A DNA stretch of 64,000 nt from assembly GCA_019694755.1 (NCBI GenBank), contig JAIBBI010000001.1, positions 1 to 64,000 on the forward strand. Direction: 5' to 3'. A program made the translations under genes and the position numbers. The notes under the pieces are model-generated. The model was not told the origin of the DNA and did no database searches. It worked only from the letters and a program-made list of their open reading frames with translations. Below are positions 43,301-49,929 of this stretch, piece by piece. Positions within the stretch are counted from its first letter, which is position 1, and the number at the start of each line of letters is the position of its first letter. Source of the stretch: Gemmataceae bacterium. Lineage in GTDB: Bacteria; Planctomycetota; Planctomycetia; Gemmatales; Gemmataceae.

Positions 43301-44102
43301 CACCGGAAGTATTTGTTCGGTTGTTTGAGATCGTGGAATTGCCGAGCGTAATCGACGCCGAGCGATATGCATAGATGCCGCCGCCCGTAGCTCCGGCGGC
43401 GTTGCCAGTTACGAGAGAGTTGGTGATCGTACCAGTATTGTTCGTCGTGAATCGGACACCACCGGTGTTGCCCGCGGCAGAGTTGTTCGTGACCGACGAA
43501 TTCGTGATCTTGAGAACGGTCAGTGCGGACGACTCGTAACAGGCGATACCGCCGCCAGCCCCGGTGGTCATCGTATTTGCGTTGATCACACAATTGGTGA
43601 TGGTGACGTCCTCGGAGCCTACGCCGATTCCCGCACCACGATCGGAGACAGTTGTAGTCGTGACATTGCCGCCGGTAAAAGTAAGACCGTTGATCGTGTA
43701 GGTGTCGGCCGTGCCCGTATTGCCGTTGTCGATCTTCAGGACGCGCGAATTTGCCGTCGTCTGCTTGATGGTCAGAAGGCTTGCGCCCGGACCGTTAATC
43801 GTCACGCCTCCCAGGCCGGCGACTAGTTGACCGTTGGTTAGTGTGATGGTGGTTGCCGCGCCGAACGTCGTCGTGTCGAAATTGATCGTGTGGGGGACGG
43901 CTCCGTCGATGGCGGCAGCGTTGAGGGCATCACGGAGGCTGACGAGGCCGACACCAATGCCGTCATTCTCGTCGACGGCAGTATTGACCGTGAAAACCGT
44001 CGGGACGACTTTTTCTTCGAGGCTGAGCAGCCGGAGGCGGGGGTTGCGGATCTTGTGGGTACGGGTGGGACGAGCGAAAAGACGACGCATCCAACGCGAC
44101 AT
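37338..44102 (-). CDS. giant four-module beta-helix surface protein
   Basis: 2254 residues from ATG 44102. The basic N-terminus carries RLLSLEEKVVPT (28-34), a variant of the LEDRxxPA motif, with no signal core. Four beta-helix modules each open with a CSLREA-like strip (LVSLRDALNAA, GAGSLAKAVTDAQ, GVGSLRQVFSDAN, GAGSLRQAILDSN), contain many NSTIANN/SGNTA coils and end in a choice-of-anchor-Q-like block. Three beta-sandwich linkers join the modules (YSVTLTYYDAVNVKVASI, YQFTVSYYDETGIQASSI, VQVKVTYYDTDLNVGSI). The end is an Ig-like domain (INNGAAQRSRVTTLKVNF) and a double EF-hand/dockerin-like unit (DASGNGKVESDDFLAFR, DFDGNGQVASPDFLSFR). It is a paralogue of 15234-20336 with one more module. 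Its terminator is shared with the nuclease gene. Confidence 0.85.
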   Translation of the reverse strand: MSRWMRRLFARPTRTHKIRNPRLRLLSLEEKVVPTVFTVNTAVDENDGIGVGLVSLRDALNAAAIDGAVPHTINFDTTTFGAATTITLTNGQLVAGLGGVTINGPGASLLTIKQTTANSRVLKIDNGNTGTADTYTINGLTFTGGNVTTTTVSDRGAGIGVGSEDVTITNCVINANTMTTGAGGGIACYESSALTVLKITNSSVTNNSAAGNTGGVRFTTNNTGTITNSLVTGNAAGATGGGIYAYRSASITLGNSTISNNRTNTSGAGVRLTGGSGAPVNASISNTSITGNTAATIGGALYSFDNPGTVVISGCLVANNRATGLGSDGGGLRFNGANSAAGTVRVENTTIAGNSAGEYGGGFSLGASYAGNVTISFSTIANNIAEINGGGINRSGVNAGTTNVTIENTIVANNTSLAYPDIILPVGTGVTVNNSVVGNSNGLVITAGTGLVATPGSFIPLGILSNNGGPTLTMLPAPFGILSNVGSATTITTDQRGNPRTAGSAPDVGAAENSGTEPVAVLAAPLALVDRPGATSYSVTLTYYDAVNVKVASIGTSNITVTGGATVSSFSASSGVDAKTITVTYTITPPGGSWDKSDNGNFTIALANNVENSGGTKIAGATIGTLSVQVGDIFTVTNTAASGAGSLAKAVTDAQAGTVGLADLIRFDPTVFASAQTITLSAALAITDNLVIEGPGRDLLTVRQAGTDRLFLISDGSTTKYSNIVMSGMTLRDGAPSSGSGGAIQISTEYLTIRDMRITNNTSTTHGGAIATIATGSGAQGSKVLVFNSELSKNTAGLVIPTPTNAHGGAYSTGASNSLNNLAMFKDCVLTGNTAGGKGGAIYGLNAGFAIENCQISGNLAAGSSGGGGVMTYGVSRTFSIVNSTIANNRTTNASASGAGVLITGGASSSGFGGFATITSSTIVGNTAASGKTAGIVRTGPNGVVTVVSSLIANNTDGQPFPTAPDLNGVVNFLNSAVANSAASVVTELGTPGSSIIGAPNPILTTPLYDFGGGRLGIATIPDYTLGTPNVARDKGYFTGLTFDQRGTGYPRVVGTTDMGALEFALGTPVATVSTFGTISAPDPDYQFTVSYYDETGIQASSIDGDEILVTGPGGFSQLASLVGVGSGTTKYDQVYKVNAPGGFWDVGENGDYTVTLLGGKATDTGAAAVPQTVFGTFTIFVPPALKVTTTADSGVGSLRQVFSDANKVAGATTITFDPAVFATPQTITLTTGQIVVSNPSGVTVNGPGNVAISGNGANRIFFVNDNDSANTMTFNVTGVTLRDARTWNTDDNGAAVLSVGENLVFTNVNILNNTGSGDGGAIALSGGKFTWTDGTASGNSAVGPLSDGGFLFATTADISMIRCTISGNSAIDGGGGVYAVTSSTVTLDSCTVSGNSTGAAATAYGGGLYFGTLTNATLTNSTVSSNIAGESGGGIRYRNGTLTLNNSTVANNVARNHSGSVVLGGGGIFRSPLGTTNVDLNGSVVANNLALNGGIGNDIRIDDSGNPGAVNLTDSAVSDSVGFTAGALTGFSLNGGVILLGPLASNGGPNQTHLPAPGSVLRNATTGAYIAPTIDQRGVTRPIGAAVDIGAVESDGTTPVGILTPTADITTVGGTNVQVKVTYYDTDLNVGSIDSDDLVVTGPAGTLAFAGVVTAPVAGGTEATYTFSAPGGTWDNADGGVYSIALQAGKVTDSTLQSVAAANLGAFKVQLARNYVVTTTNNAGAGSLRQAILDSNQIQDPSGAVDTISFSPGVFGTAQTITLNTGEVNIADSVAIQGTGTKNLTISTGGRNRHFLIYSPGQATVTVTDLTMADGKITGTNANGDIGGSIFSQDETLNFSRIAFINNYSGTNGGVFNYNNAATVANFTDSLFFNNYSGGSGGAIRIPGIGTVNIINSTLTGNTGSAGGGAISNNGGTLNMHFTTVTNNRVINGGGFGGGLRQIAGFATISNSIFASNIAPGGGPDISDAVAVTADYTIVANGAGMTLTTGTELKVGVDPLLNPLADNGGPTMTQSLKAGSPALDGGLNSLAVAFDQRGQNRTYDNPLITNAPGGDGTDIGAYEAQAASAAKVTSIVINNGAAQRSRVTTLKVNFDSAVTIANPANAFTLNRVTPSAGSVTLNTVLDGSGLFATITFTGGLVDGAPGNYSIQDGRYTLTIVPAEFGGAGVDGNSGVLTGNNYNSTPYVNGTTPATGIFRLFGDASGNGKVESDDFLAFRLAFLSSNDAFDFDGNGQVASPDFLSFRLNFLKQVV

Positions 44103-44257
44103 AGTGGTGCAACTCCGGTGAGGCGACTGGTGACCAGTTCGAGGGAATCATCGCGCCAGTCAATGGCCCGACGATGGCTGTCACCTTACACCTGTTTCAC
44201 CGCGTTAGCAACTGTTGCGATGGTTTTTTTTGCCCTTGGGGAGAGTCGTGACCTTTG

Positions 44258-44638
44258 TCAGACTTCGCCGGAGATCGCGTCGGCGGCAATACGGTCAAGC
44301 TGGCGGTAGATGGCGAGCAACTCGCGCGTGCGATCCCTGCCGTCGCGGCGCGGGAACTCGGGCAGATCGAGTACGAGCTTTGCCAGGCGCGTCTCGACCG
44401 ACTCGCAGGGACCAACAGCGACTGGCGGATTCTCAATCACCGGAGTAGCGACCGGTTTTGCTACGACCGTGGGCGAGTCCTCACCGAGGTCCAGGAAAGC
44501 AGGATCGTTGTCGGCAAAGAACGGTGGCGGCAATTCGTCGTCTTCAATCGCGGGCGGATTCGGAGCCTTGACCGGGGCCATGGCGGGCTTGGCCGCGCGG
44601 GCCGGCTTACGGCGGTTCTTATTCATCCACGTCATCAT
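44258..44638 (-). CDS. hypothetical protein, disordered with C-terminal helix
   Basis: 126 residues from ATG 44638; GGAGA lies 8 bases upstream, while the longer frame to 44695 overlaps the space after mutL without a ribosome site. The N-terminus is basic (MMTWMNKNRRKPARAAKPA), the middle is Pro/Ala/Asp-rich and probably disordered, and the last ~45 residues look helical (VETRLAKLVLDLPEF, RTRELLAIYRQLDRIAADAI). No signal or membrane helix. It follows mutL by 63 bases on the same strand and may be cotranscribed with it. No family recognised. Confidence 0.6.
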   Translation of the reverse strand: MMTWMNKNRRKPARAAKPAMAPVKAPNPPAIEDDELPPPFFADNDPAFLDLGEDSPTVVAKPVATPVIENPPVAVGPCESVETRLAKLVLDLPEFPRRDGRDRTRELLAIYRQLDRIAADAISGEV

Positions 44639-44701
44639 GTGACCGGTCTCCGTGCGATCGCGCCCGAGTGTAAACCGGCCGGGAAAACCGCACAACCCGA
44701 G

Positions 44702-46522
44702 TCACGTCCGCCGAAACTGCTTGTCCAGTTCCCGCCGGGTGAACACGAGCGAGGTCGGCCTGCCGTGCGGGCAGTGGTGCGAATTGTCGGCCAGGTCACG
44801 CTGGGCGATCAGTTCTGCAATTTCCTCGGGCGTCAGGCGGTCGCCGGCCTTGACAGCCGCTTTGCATGCCATGGTTGCGAGCAAATGCTCCAGGAGTTGA
44901 TCTTTCGTCGGGGGCCGATCTTTGGCCGTGAGGCGGTCGACGACTTCCTTGAAGATGTCGGCCGGGCTGATCCGGCCGAGAATCGCCGGATAGGCGGTGA
45001 GTAGTACCGTGCCGCCGCCGAAGTCCTCGACTTCGACGCCGAGCTGGCCGAGTTCTTCGCGCGAAGCCAGGACCTGAGCCGCCTGCTCCGTCGAAAGTTC
45101 GATCGGTTCCGGGATCAGAAGCCGCTGGCGCTCGAGTTGGCCGGCCTCGATCCGTCGACGAAGCTGTTCAAACAGTATCCGCTCGTGCAGCGCATGTTGA
45201 TCGATGACGAGCATTCCTTCGTCCGTCTCGACAACGAGGTAGGCATCGTAAAGCTGAATCGCCTTGGTCCCGAAACCGATGGGCGGCAGCAGAAATCCAC
45301 TCGGGAATTCCGGTGAAGCGGGTAGTGTCTCGGCCGGTGTTCCTCCGGTGACCGGTGGCGGCGTGGAGTACGGCGCGGCCGGCAGCGTAACCGCCGGAGG
45401 GGTGGATTGTTGGTAACCGACGGAAGGGGGAGCCGGCAACGGCATCCAGTCGGGCCGGGGCGTGGCCATACCGGGGTAGCCGGGCGGCGCGAGACGCGCG
45501 CCCTCGGGAGGGGCAACCAGCCGGGGCGTCAGGTTGGCGCGCCGAAGCCGATCGCGAATCGATGCCAGGACTAGATGGTAAAGCGCGTTTCCGGTTGTGA
45601 ACCGGACCTCGGCCTTCGTGGGGTGAACGTTGACATCGACCTGCTCGGGCGGCATGTCGAGGAACAGAAACGCCCCGGCGTATCGACCTGTAAGAAGCAG
45701 GCCGCGATACCCTTCCTGAATGGCGTGCCCGAGGCTGCGGTCGCGGAACCATCGGCCATTCACGAACAGGTATTGCAGCCGAGCATTGCCGCGGTCGCAT
45801 GCCGGGTCGACGATGTAACCACGGAGCCGAACAGGTCCCTGTTCGGCATTCAACTCGTACATCTGATCGGAGACTTCGGCCCCGAAGTAAAGGCGAATAC
45901 GGTCGCGGAGCGTGGCCGAGCCGGGGATCTCGATGACTTTCTTGTTGTTGTGGCGGAGCGTAAGGTGTAAGCCCTCACGGGCCAGCGCGAGCCGGGTGAG
46001 TTGCTCACCGATATGACCGACTTCCGTCGGAATCGCCTTGAGAAATTTCTTGCGGACAGGGGTATTGTAGAACAGGTGCCGGGCTTCGATGCGAGTGCCC
46101 GGACTGCCGTTCCAAGGCGTTACGGCCGAGAGTTGCCCTCCGACGCTTTCTATCTGCGCACCGACATCGTGGCCGACCGCCCGCGACTGGACGCAGACGT
46201 GGGCGACACCACTTATGGAAGCCAGCGCCTCACCGCGGAAACCCAGCGAGCCGATCCGGAACAGGTCGTCGGCGTTTTTCAGCTTGCTGGTGGCATGGCT
46301 GGCGAGCGCGAGCGCGAGATCCTCGGGTTCGATCCCGTGGCCATCGTCGACGACGCGAATGAGTTCCGCGCCGCCGGCCTCGATCTCAACATCGATCCGG
46401 GTCGCGCCAGCGTCGATGGCGTTTTCAACGAGTTCCTTGACGACGCTACCCGGTCGCTCGATGACCTCGCCCGCCGCGATTTTCGTGACGACGTCGGGAG
46501 GTAGCTGCAGAATTCGCGGCAC
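44702..46522 (-). CDS. mutL: DNA mismatch repair protein MutL (endonuclease type)
   Basis: 606 residues from GTG 46522, which gives the typical opening VPRILQLPPDVVTKIAAGEV; the frame is open to 46624 without better starts and no clear ribosome site is seen. The GHKL ATPase domain has VKELVENAIDAGAT, VDDGHGIEPEDL, LFRIGSLGFRGEALASIS and FYNTPVRKKFL. A Pro-rich linker of ~100 residues (about 365-430) leads to the dimerisation domain with the metal-binding DQHALHERILFE, matching DQHAxxExxxxE. Further motifs are ACKAAVKAG and CPHGRPT. These motifs mark MutL proteins that nick DNA themselves. mutS is not adjacent. It follows rpmA on the same strand behind a terminator. Confidence 0.94.
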   Translation of the reverse strand: MPRILQLPPDVVTKIAAGEVIERPGSVVKELVENAIDAGATRIDVEIEAGGAELIRVVDDGHGIEPEDLALALASHATSKLKNADDLFRIGSLGFRGEALASISGVAHVCVQSRAVGHDVGAQIESVGGQLSAVTPWNGSPGTRIEARHLFYNTPVRKKFLKAIPTEVGHIGEQLTRLALAREGLHLTLRHNNKKVIEIPGSATLRDRIRLYFGAEVSDQMYELNAEQGPVRLRGYIVDPACDRGNARLQYLFVNGRWFRDRSLGHAIQEGYRGLLLTGRYAGAFLFLDMPPEQVDVNVHPTKAEVRFTTGNALYHLVLASIRDRLRRANLTPRLVAPPEGARLAPPGYPGMATPRPDWMPLPAPPSVGYQQSTPPAVTLPAAPYSTPPPVTGGTPAETLPASPEFPSGFLLPPIGFGTKAIQLYDAYLVVETDEGMLVIDQHALHERILFEQLRRRIEAGQLERQRLLIPEPIELSTEQAAQVLASREELGQLGVEVEDFGGGTVLLTAYPAILGRISPADIFKEVVDRLTAKDRPPTKDQLLEHLLATMACKAAVKAGDRLTPEEIAELIAQRDLADNSHHCPHGRPTSLVFTRRELDKQFRRT

Positions 46523-46578
46523 GGAGGAATCGACTTGTGAGAGCGGGCTATTGCTTAGAGTAGGACGGCAAACGAAAC

Positions 46579-46612
46579 CGGGCGGCGACCTTCCGCAGAA
46601 GGACGCCGCCCG
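46579..46612 (-). terminator. terminator after rpmA
   Basis: On the minus strand CGGGCGGCG (46612-46604) pairs with CGCCGCCCG (46587-46579), and inner bases can extend the stem. GTTTCGTTTG follows, an interrupted T-rich tract. It lies 25 bases after the rpmA stop. mutL starts about 60 bases further on, so it either has its own promoter or depends on read-through. Confidence 0.7.
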
Positions 46613-46636
46613 ATGGTGTTTCAAATCGAATTCCGA

Positions 46637-46885
46637 TCAGCCGGCCGCGACGATGTTGATCCGGCGGCCGCCCTGATCGAACATAACCGAGCCGGCCACC
46701 AAGGCGAAAAGCGTGTCGTCCTTGGCCCGCTTGACGTTCTTGCCCGGGTGCCAACGAGTGCCACGTTGCCGGATCAGAATGCTCCCGGCCGTCACGGTTT
46801 CGCCCGCATAATGCTTGATACCGAGCCGCTGCGAATTCGAGTCGCGCCCGTTCTTGACCGAGCCCTGACCCTTTTTATGTGCCAT
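46637..46885 (-). CDS. rpmA: 50S ribosomal protein bL27
   Basis: 82 residues. Opens [20 protein letters not shown] and continues [20 protein letters not shown], then [20 protein letters not shown]; all are standard for bL27, which stabilises tRNA at the peptidyl-transferase centre. The N-terminus begins directly with the MAHKKG form, without the short cleaved leader of some Firmicutes. GGGAG precedes the ATG. The usual partner rplU (bL21) is not next to it; the upstream gene on this strand encodes a secreted protein. Confidence 0.97.
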   Translation of the reverse strand: MAHKKGQGSVKNGRDSNSQRLGIKHYAGETVTAGSILIRQRGTRWHPGKNVKRAKDDTLFALVAGSVMFDQGGRRINIVAAG

Positions 46886-46953
46886 GACACCGCTCCCACT
46901 GTCGAAACCCGCAAACCGGGCGGCTACCGCCGGTTAGGTAGTTTATCGGCCGA

Positions 46954-47670
46954 TCAGGGGTTGTCAACCGGGGCGACCGGCTTCGGCTTTGCCGGGGCGG
47001 CTACCGACGTGCTGCGGTACACAAACTCCGTCGGGGTAACGAATTGGACATCGGACCCGTCCTGGTGAGCAGCGTCCGTTAGTCGACGGAAGTTCAGTTG
47101 GAGTGTCTTCCGGCGGACGGTGCCGGCATCGTCAACTGTCCAGCCGTTCGACAGGCCGCTCACAAAAATGCTGAATCGGGTCGTGTCGCCGGCCCGGCGC
47201 ACCACGTCCGGAAAGATCGCGACGCCGTAGACAGGGCGGGGGGCCGCGTCGGGCAGCGACGGCGGAATCGGCTCCTTGCCAATGGTCACAGAGTTCTTGA
47301 TCTTGAGAAACCCGGTCGGGTCTTCCAGTTTGCTGATAGCCTCCTGGACGGTCGGCAGCACTTCGTCGACATGCACGGTGTTGCGGTCCAGGGTGACGAG
47401 TTCAAAAGACGGGTGGAAAAAACGCGGGGCACCGGTCCTGTTGATCACCTCGTACCAGAGATACCAGCAGGTCGTTTTACCGCGGCCCGGGATGTCAACG
47501 ACAATGGTCCGCGGGTCCTTGAACTTGAAATCGAGCAGCCAGATGTCTTCCTTATCCTGCGGATTCAGTCGGGGTGGCGCGACCCGTTCATTCGGGTTCA
47601 CGACCGACTGCCCAGACGCGGCCGTCGCTAGCCCCATCACCGCAAGCACTGCAATCAGGCCACGTGGCAT
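46954..47670 (-). CDS. secreted hypothetical protein
   Basis: 238 residues from ATG 47670, chosen because GAGG lies at the right distance and a signal peptide follows directly (MPRGLIAVLAVMGLATAASG, cut before Q). An ATG at 47682 is an alternative. The mature protein is beta-rich with blocks IWLLDFKFKDPRTIVVDIPG, CWYLWYEVINRTGAPRFFHP and FELVTLDRNTVHVDEVLP, ending with a Pro/Ala/Lys tail. I recall similar sequences only as planctomycete-specific hypotheticals, and assign no function. Divergent from the FMN-barrel gene, with ~240 bp between that holds nothing I can name. Confidence 0.72.
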   Translation of the reverse strand: MPRGLIAVLAVMGLATAASGQSVVNPNERVAPPRLNPQDKEDIWLLDFKFKDPRTIVVDIPGRGKTTCWYLWYEVINRTGAPRFFHPSFELVTLDRNTVHVDEVLPTVQEAISKLEDPTGFLKIKNSVTIGKEPIPPSLPDAAPRPVYGVAIFPDVVRRAGDTTRFSIFVSGLSNGWTVDDAGTVRRKTLQLNFRRLTDAAHQDGSDVQFVTPTEFVYRSTSVAAPAKPKPVAPVDNP

Positions 47671-47906
47671 TGCCCACCTCATCGGAACGGACGACGAACG
47701 CATCGGCACCGGGCCGTATGTGTACCTTACCCGCGCCGACCAGACCCGGACAAGGAGAACTCATTAGCAACCGGGGACATGCCTCGCCACTACCGGTAAA
47801 AGCCGCGACGCCGGTCCTTGCGCCCGCATTGCCCTCTTCAATTCGAAGGATACTTTGGACTATGAGATTGCCGGCAATTCCCGGTTGATCGGCTGACGGC
47901 AAACCT

Positions 47907-48503
47907 ATGCTTACACCCGGCACATTTGCCGACTCGGCTGCCCTTTATGCCGCGGTGCAGCGGATGTTGGGGCAGGGCGTGGCGAGTGGACATCACTCCT
48001 GCCACATGGCGGTTGCCGCAACGGTAGGGTTGGACGGCGGCCCCAAGGCGCGGATCATCGTCATCCGCCAGTTTCTTTCCGAATCCCGCAGGATCGAGTT
48101 TCATACCGACGTTCGCAGCCCGAAAGTCACGGAACTGCGGCGCGACCCGCGGATCGCCCTCAACTTTTACGACGCGGAATCGCGGTCTCAGATGAGGCTC
48201 GCGGCCCGGGCGACGATAAATGCTGGAAACGACCGGGCACGAGAGTCATGGCAACTGGTGCCTGCCGTGAACCGAGCGCTTTTCATGTCGCCATTTCAGC
48301 CTTCGGGCGAACTGACCGAAGGCGTCGTGCTTGACGACATGCCAATCCCGGACCAGACCGACGAATCGGGTTTCGCCCATTTCGCCGCGGTGGTTTGCGA
48401 GTTCGACGAGGTAGACGTGCTCTGGCTGAGGGCGGAAGGGCACCTGAGGTCGAGGCTGGCCTGGTCGCCCGACGGCTGGCGATTGTTTCGACTGTGCCCG
48501 TAA
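47907..48503 (+). CDS. pyridoxamine 5'-phosphate oxidase-like FMN-binding protein
   Basis: 198 residues. Split-barrel flavin fold: CHMAVAATVGLDGGPKARII, VIRQFLSESRRIEFHTDVRS and KVTELRRDPRIALNFYDAES form the FMN-binding strands; the C-terminal CEFDEVDVLWLRAEGHLRS and WSPDGWRLFRLCP close the barrel. The layout is like the Alr4036-type branch of the PNPOx family more than true PdxH, because the C-terminal substrate motif of PdxH is not evident. Probably a cytoplasmic flavoprotein; substrate unknown. Confidence 0.8.
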   Translation: MLTPGTFADSAALYAAVQRMLGQGVASGHHSCHMAVAATVGLDGGPKARIIVIRQFLSESRRIEFHTDVRSPKVTELRRDPRIALNFYDAESRSQMRLAARATINAGNDRARESWQLVPAVNRALFMSPFQPSGELTEGVVLDDMPIPDQTDESGFAHFAAVVCEFDEVDVLWLRAEGHLRSRLAWSPDGWRLFRLCP

Positions 48504-48554
48504 AGATCCATCGCCTTGCTCTTTGCAGTCGAGTCGGCTAACATCCATGCAGAT

Positions 48555-48791
48555 ATGGACCTGATGGGACCACCCCCGGGATCGATGTTGTTAGCCGTTG
48601 AGGATCGCGGTCCGGACCGTTTGCGCCTCCGGCTGAAGCAACTTTCCTGGTCGGCCGTCACTGTAGTCGTGACGGCTTGGCTGTGTACATTCGGCCCGAT
48701 CCCGGCAATTCTGTCGCTCGCGGTGGCCAAGCACATTCTGGTAGCGATTATTGTCATGGGTGTCGGCCTGGATACGGCCGCTGATTCGTAG
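48555..48791 (+). CDS. small two-helix membrane protein, hypothetical
   Basis: 78 residues from ATG 48555 (a TTG at 48516 would add 13 unlikely residues). A polar N-terminus with DRGPDRLRLRLKQL precedes two hydrophobic segments, WSAVTVVVTAWLCTFGPI and AVAKHILVAIIVMGVGL, with a Pro turn between. It sits between the FMN-barrel gene and pstS on the same strand. It may be a real membrane peptide, but no ribosome site is strong and no family is recognised. Confidence 0.5.
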   Translation: MDLMGPPPGSMLLAVEDRGPDRLRLRLKQLSWSAVTVVVTAWLCTFGPIPAILSLAVAKHILVAIIVMGVGLDTAADS

Positions 48792-48891
48792 CAACAATCT
48801 TCCGCCAATCTTCATTCTTCCGTTCTGACCGCCCCTACGCGGTTCTCTAAGATATTCTTTGCACGCGACTCGCGCTGCCCGGAGTGTCAGG

Positions 48892-49929
48892 TTGCGCCGT
48901 CTCGCTTTCTTCCTGGTTCTGGTCACCTTCACCGGGTGCGGCCGTCCTATCGACCGCATCAACGGTGGCGGGTCGTCGTTCGTGTATCCCGTCATGCTGA
49001 AGTGGTCGAGAGCCTATGCCGCCGACCGGACAGTTCAGGTGGATTATCAGTCGACGGGGTCAGGCAACGGCATTCAACAGGTGACCGTCGGTACCATCGA
49101 CTTCGGCTGCACCGACGCGCCCTTGAATGCGGAGCAGCGTGCGAAAGCGAAATCGATTCATGGCGATGTCATTCACATCCCTATGGTCATGGGCGGCGTT
49201 GTACCTGTCTACAACCTTCCCGGTCTCCCGGATGCCGCGGGGATCCGATTCGACAGCGAGACATTGGGCGGCATTTTTCTCGGCACAATTGAGCGTTGGA
49301 ACGACCCAGCATTGAAGGCGCTGAATCCAGGCGCGAACCTGCCGGACCAGCGGATTCTCGTCGTGACACGTTCGGACCCCAGCGGCACGACAGCCATTTT
49401 CGCTGATTATGTTTCGAAGGTCTGCCCCAAGCTGTGGACCGACAAGAGCATGGGCAAGCCAGGTACGGCTGTTCGCTGGCCGACCGGCGAGGCACAGAAA
49501 GGCAACGAGGGTGTTGCGGGCCTGATTGCACGAGTTCCCGGTTCCATCGGATATGTCGAGTTGAAGTATGCCGAAGATGTGGGGCTCGCGTTCGGCAGCG
49601 TCCGGAACAAATCAGGTGCGTTCGTCAAAGCTTCGCCCAAAAGCGTTCAGGCCGCGGCTGCCGCAGCATTAGTGAAGATCCCCGACGACATGTGTTTTTC
49701 TCTGACTAACCCGCCGGGTGCGGACTCCTACCCGATCAGCGGGACCGTTTGGGCTGTCTTCTACCGAGACTTACCCGATGACCGTCGGCGAATGCTGACG
49801 CCGTTCTTGCGCTGGGCAATCGGCCCCGGGCAGGAACACGCTTTGAAACTGGGTTACGCCCCCCTTCCCCAGGCGCTCGTTGCACGCGTGGCTGCCGAGC
49901 TCGACTCGCTCGAGGGGAAGCCAAGATGA
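48892..49929 (+). CDS. pstS: phosphate ABC transporter substrate-binding lipoprotein
   Basis: 345 residues from TTG 48892, which has GGAG 7 bases upstream; an alternative TTG at 48859 lacks a ribosome site. A lipoprotein signal (LAFFLVLVTFTGCG) places it on the outer face of the cytoplasmic membrane or in the periplasm. Phosphate-binding loops typical of PstS are present: GGGSSFVYPVMLKWS, STGSGNGIQQV, FGCTDAPLN, and TRSDPSGTTAIFADYV with the Ser-Gly-Thr that grips phosphate. It overlaps the fused permease by 4 bases (ATGA). Position next to PhoR suggests induction by phosphate limitation. Confidence 0.93.
   Translation: MRRLAFFLVLVTFTGCGRPIDRINGGGSSFVYPVMLKWSRAYAADRTVQVDYQSTGSGNGIQQVTVGTIDFGCTDAPLNAEQRAKAKSIHGDVIHIPMVMGGVVPVYNLPGLPDAAGIRFDSETLGGIFLGTIERWNDPALKALNPGANLPDQRILVVTRSDPSGTTAIFADYVSKVCPKLWTDKSMGKPGTAVRWPTGEAQKGNEGVAGLIARVPGSIGYVELKYAEDVGLAFGSVRNKSGAFVKASPKSVQAAAAAALVKIPDDMCFSLTNPPGADSYPISGTVWAVFYRDLPDDRRRMLTPFLRWAIGPGQEHALKLGYAPLPQALVARVAAELDSLEGKPR

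Noticed and set aside
44255-45004. 249-aa plus-strand frame opposite the mutL end
   Set aside because: Antisense shadow spanning two minus-strand genes, no ribosome site or family features.
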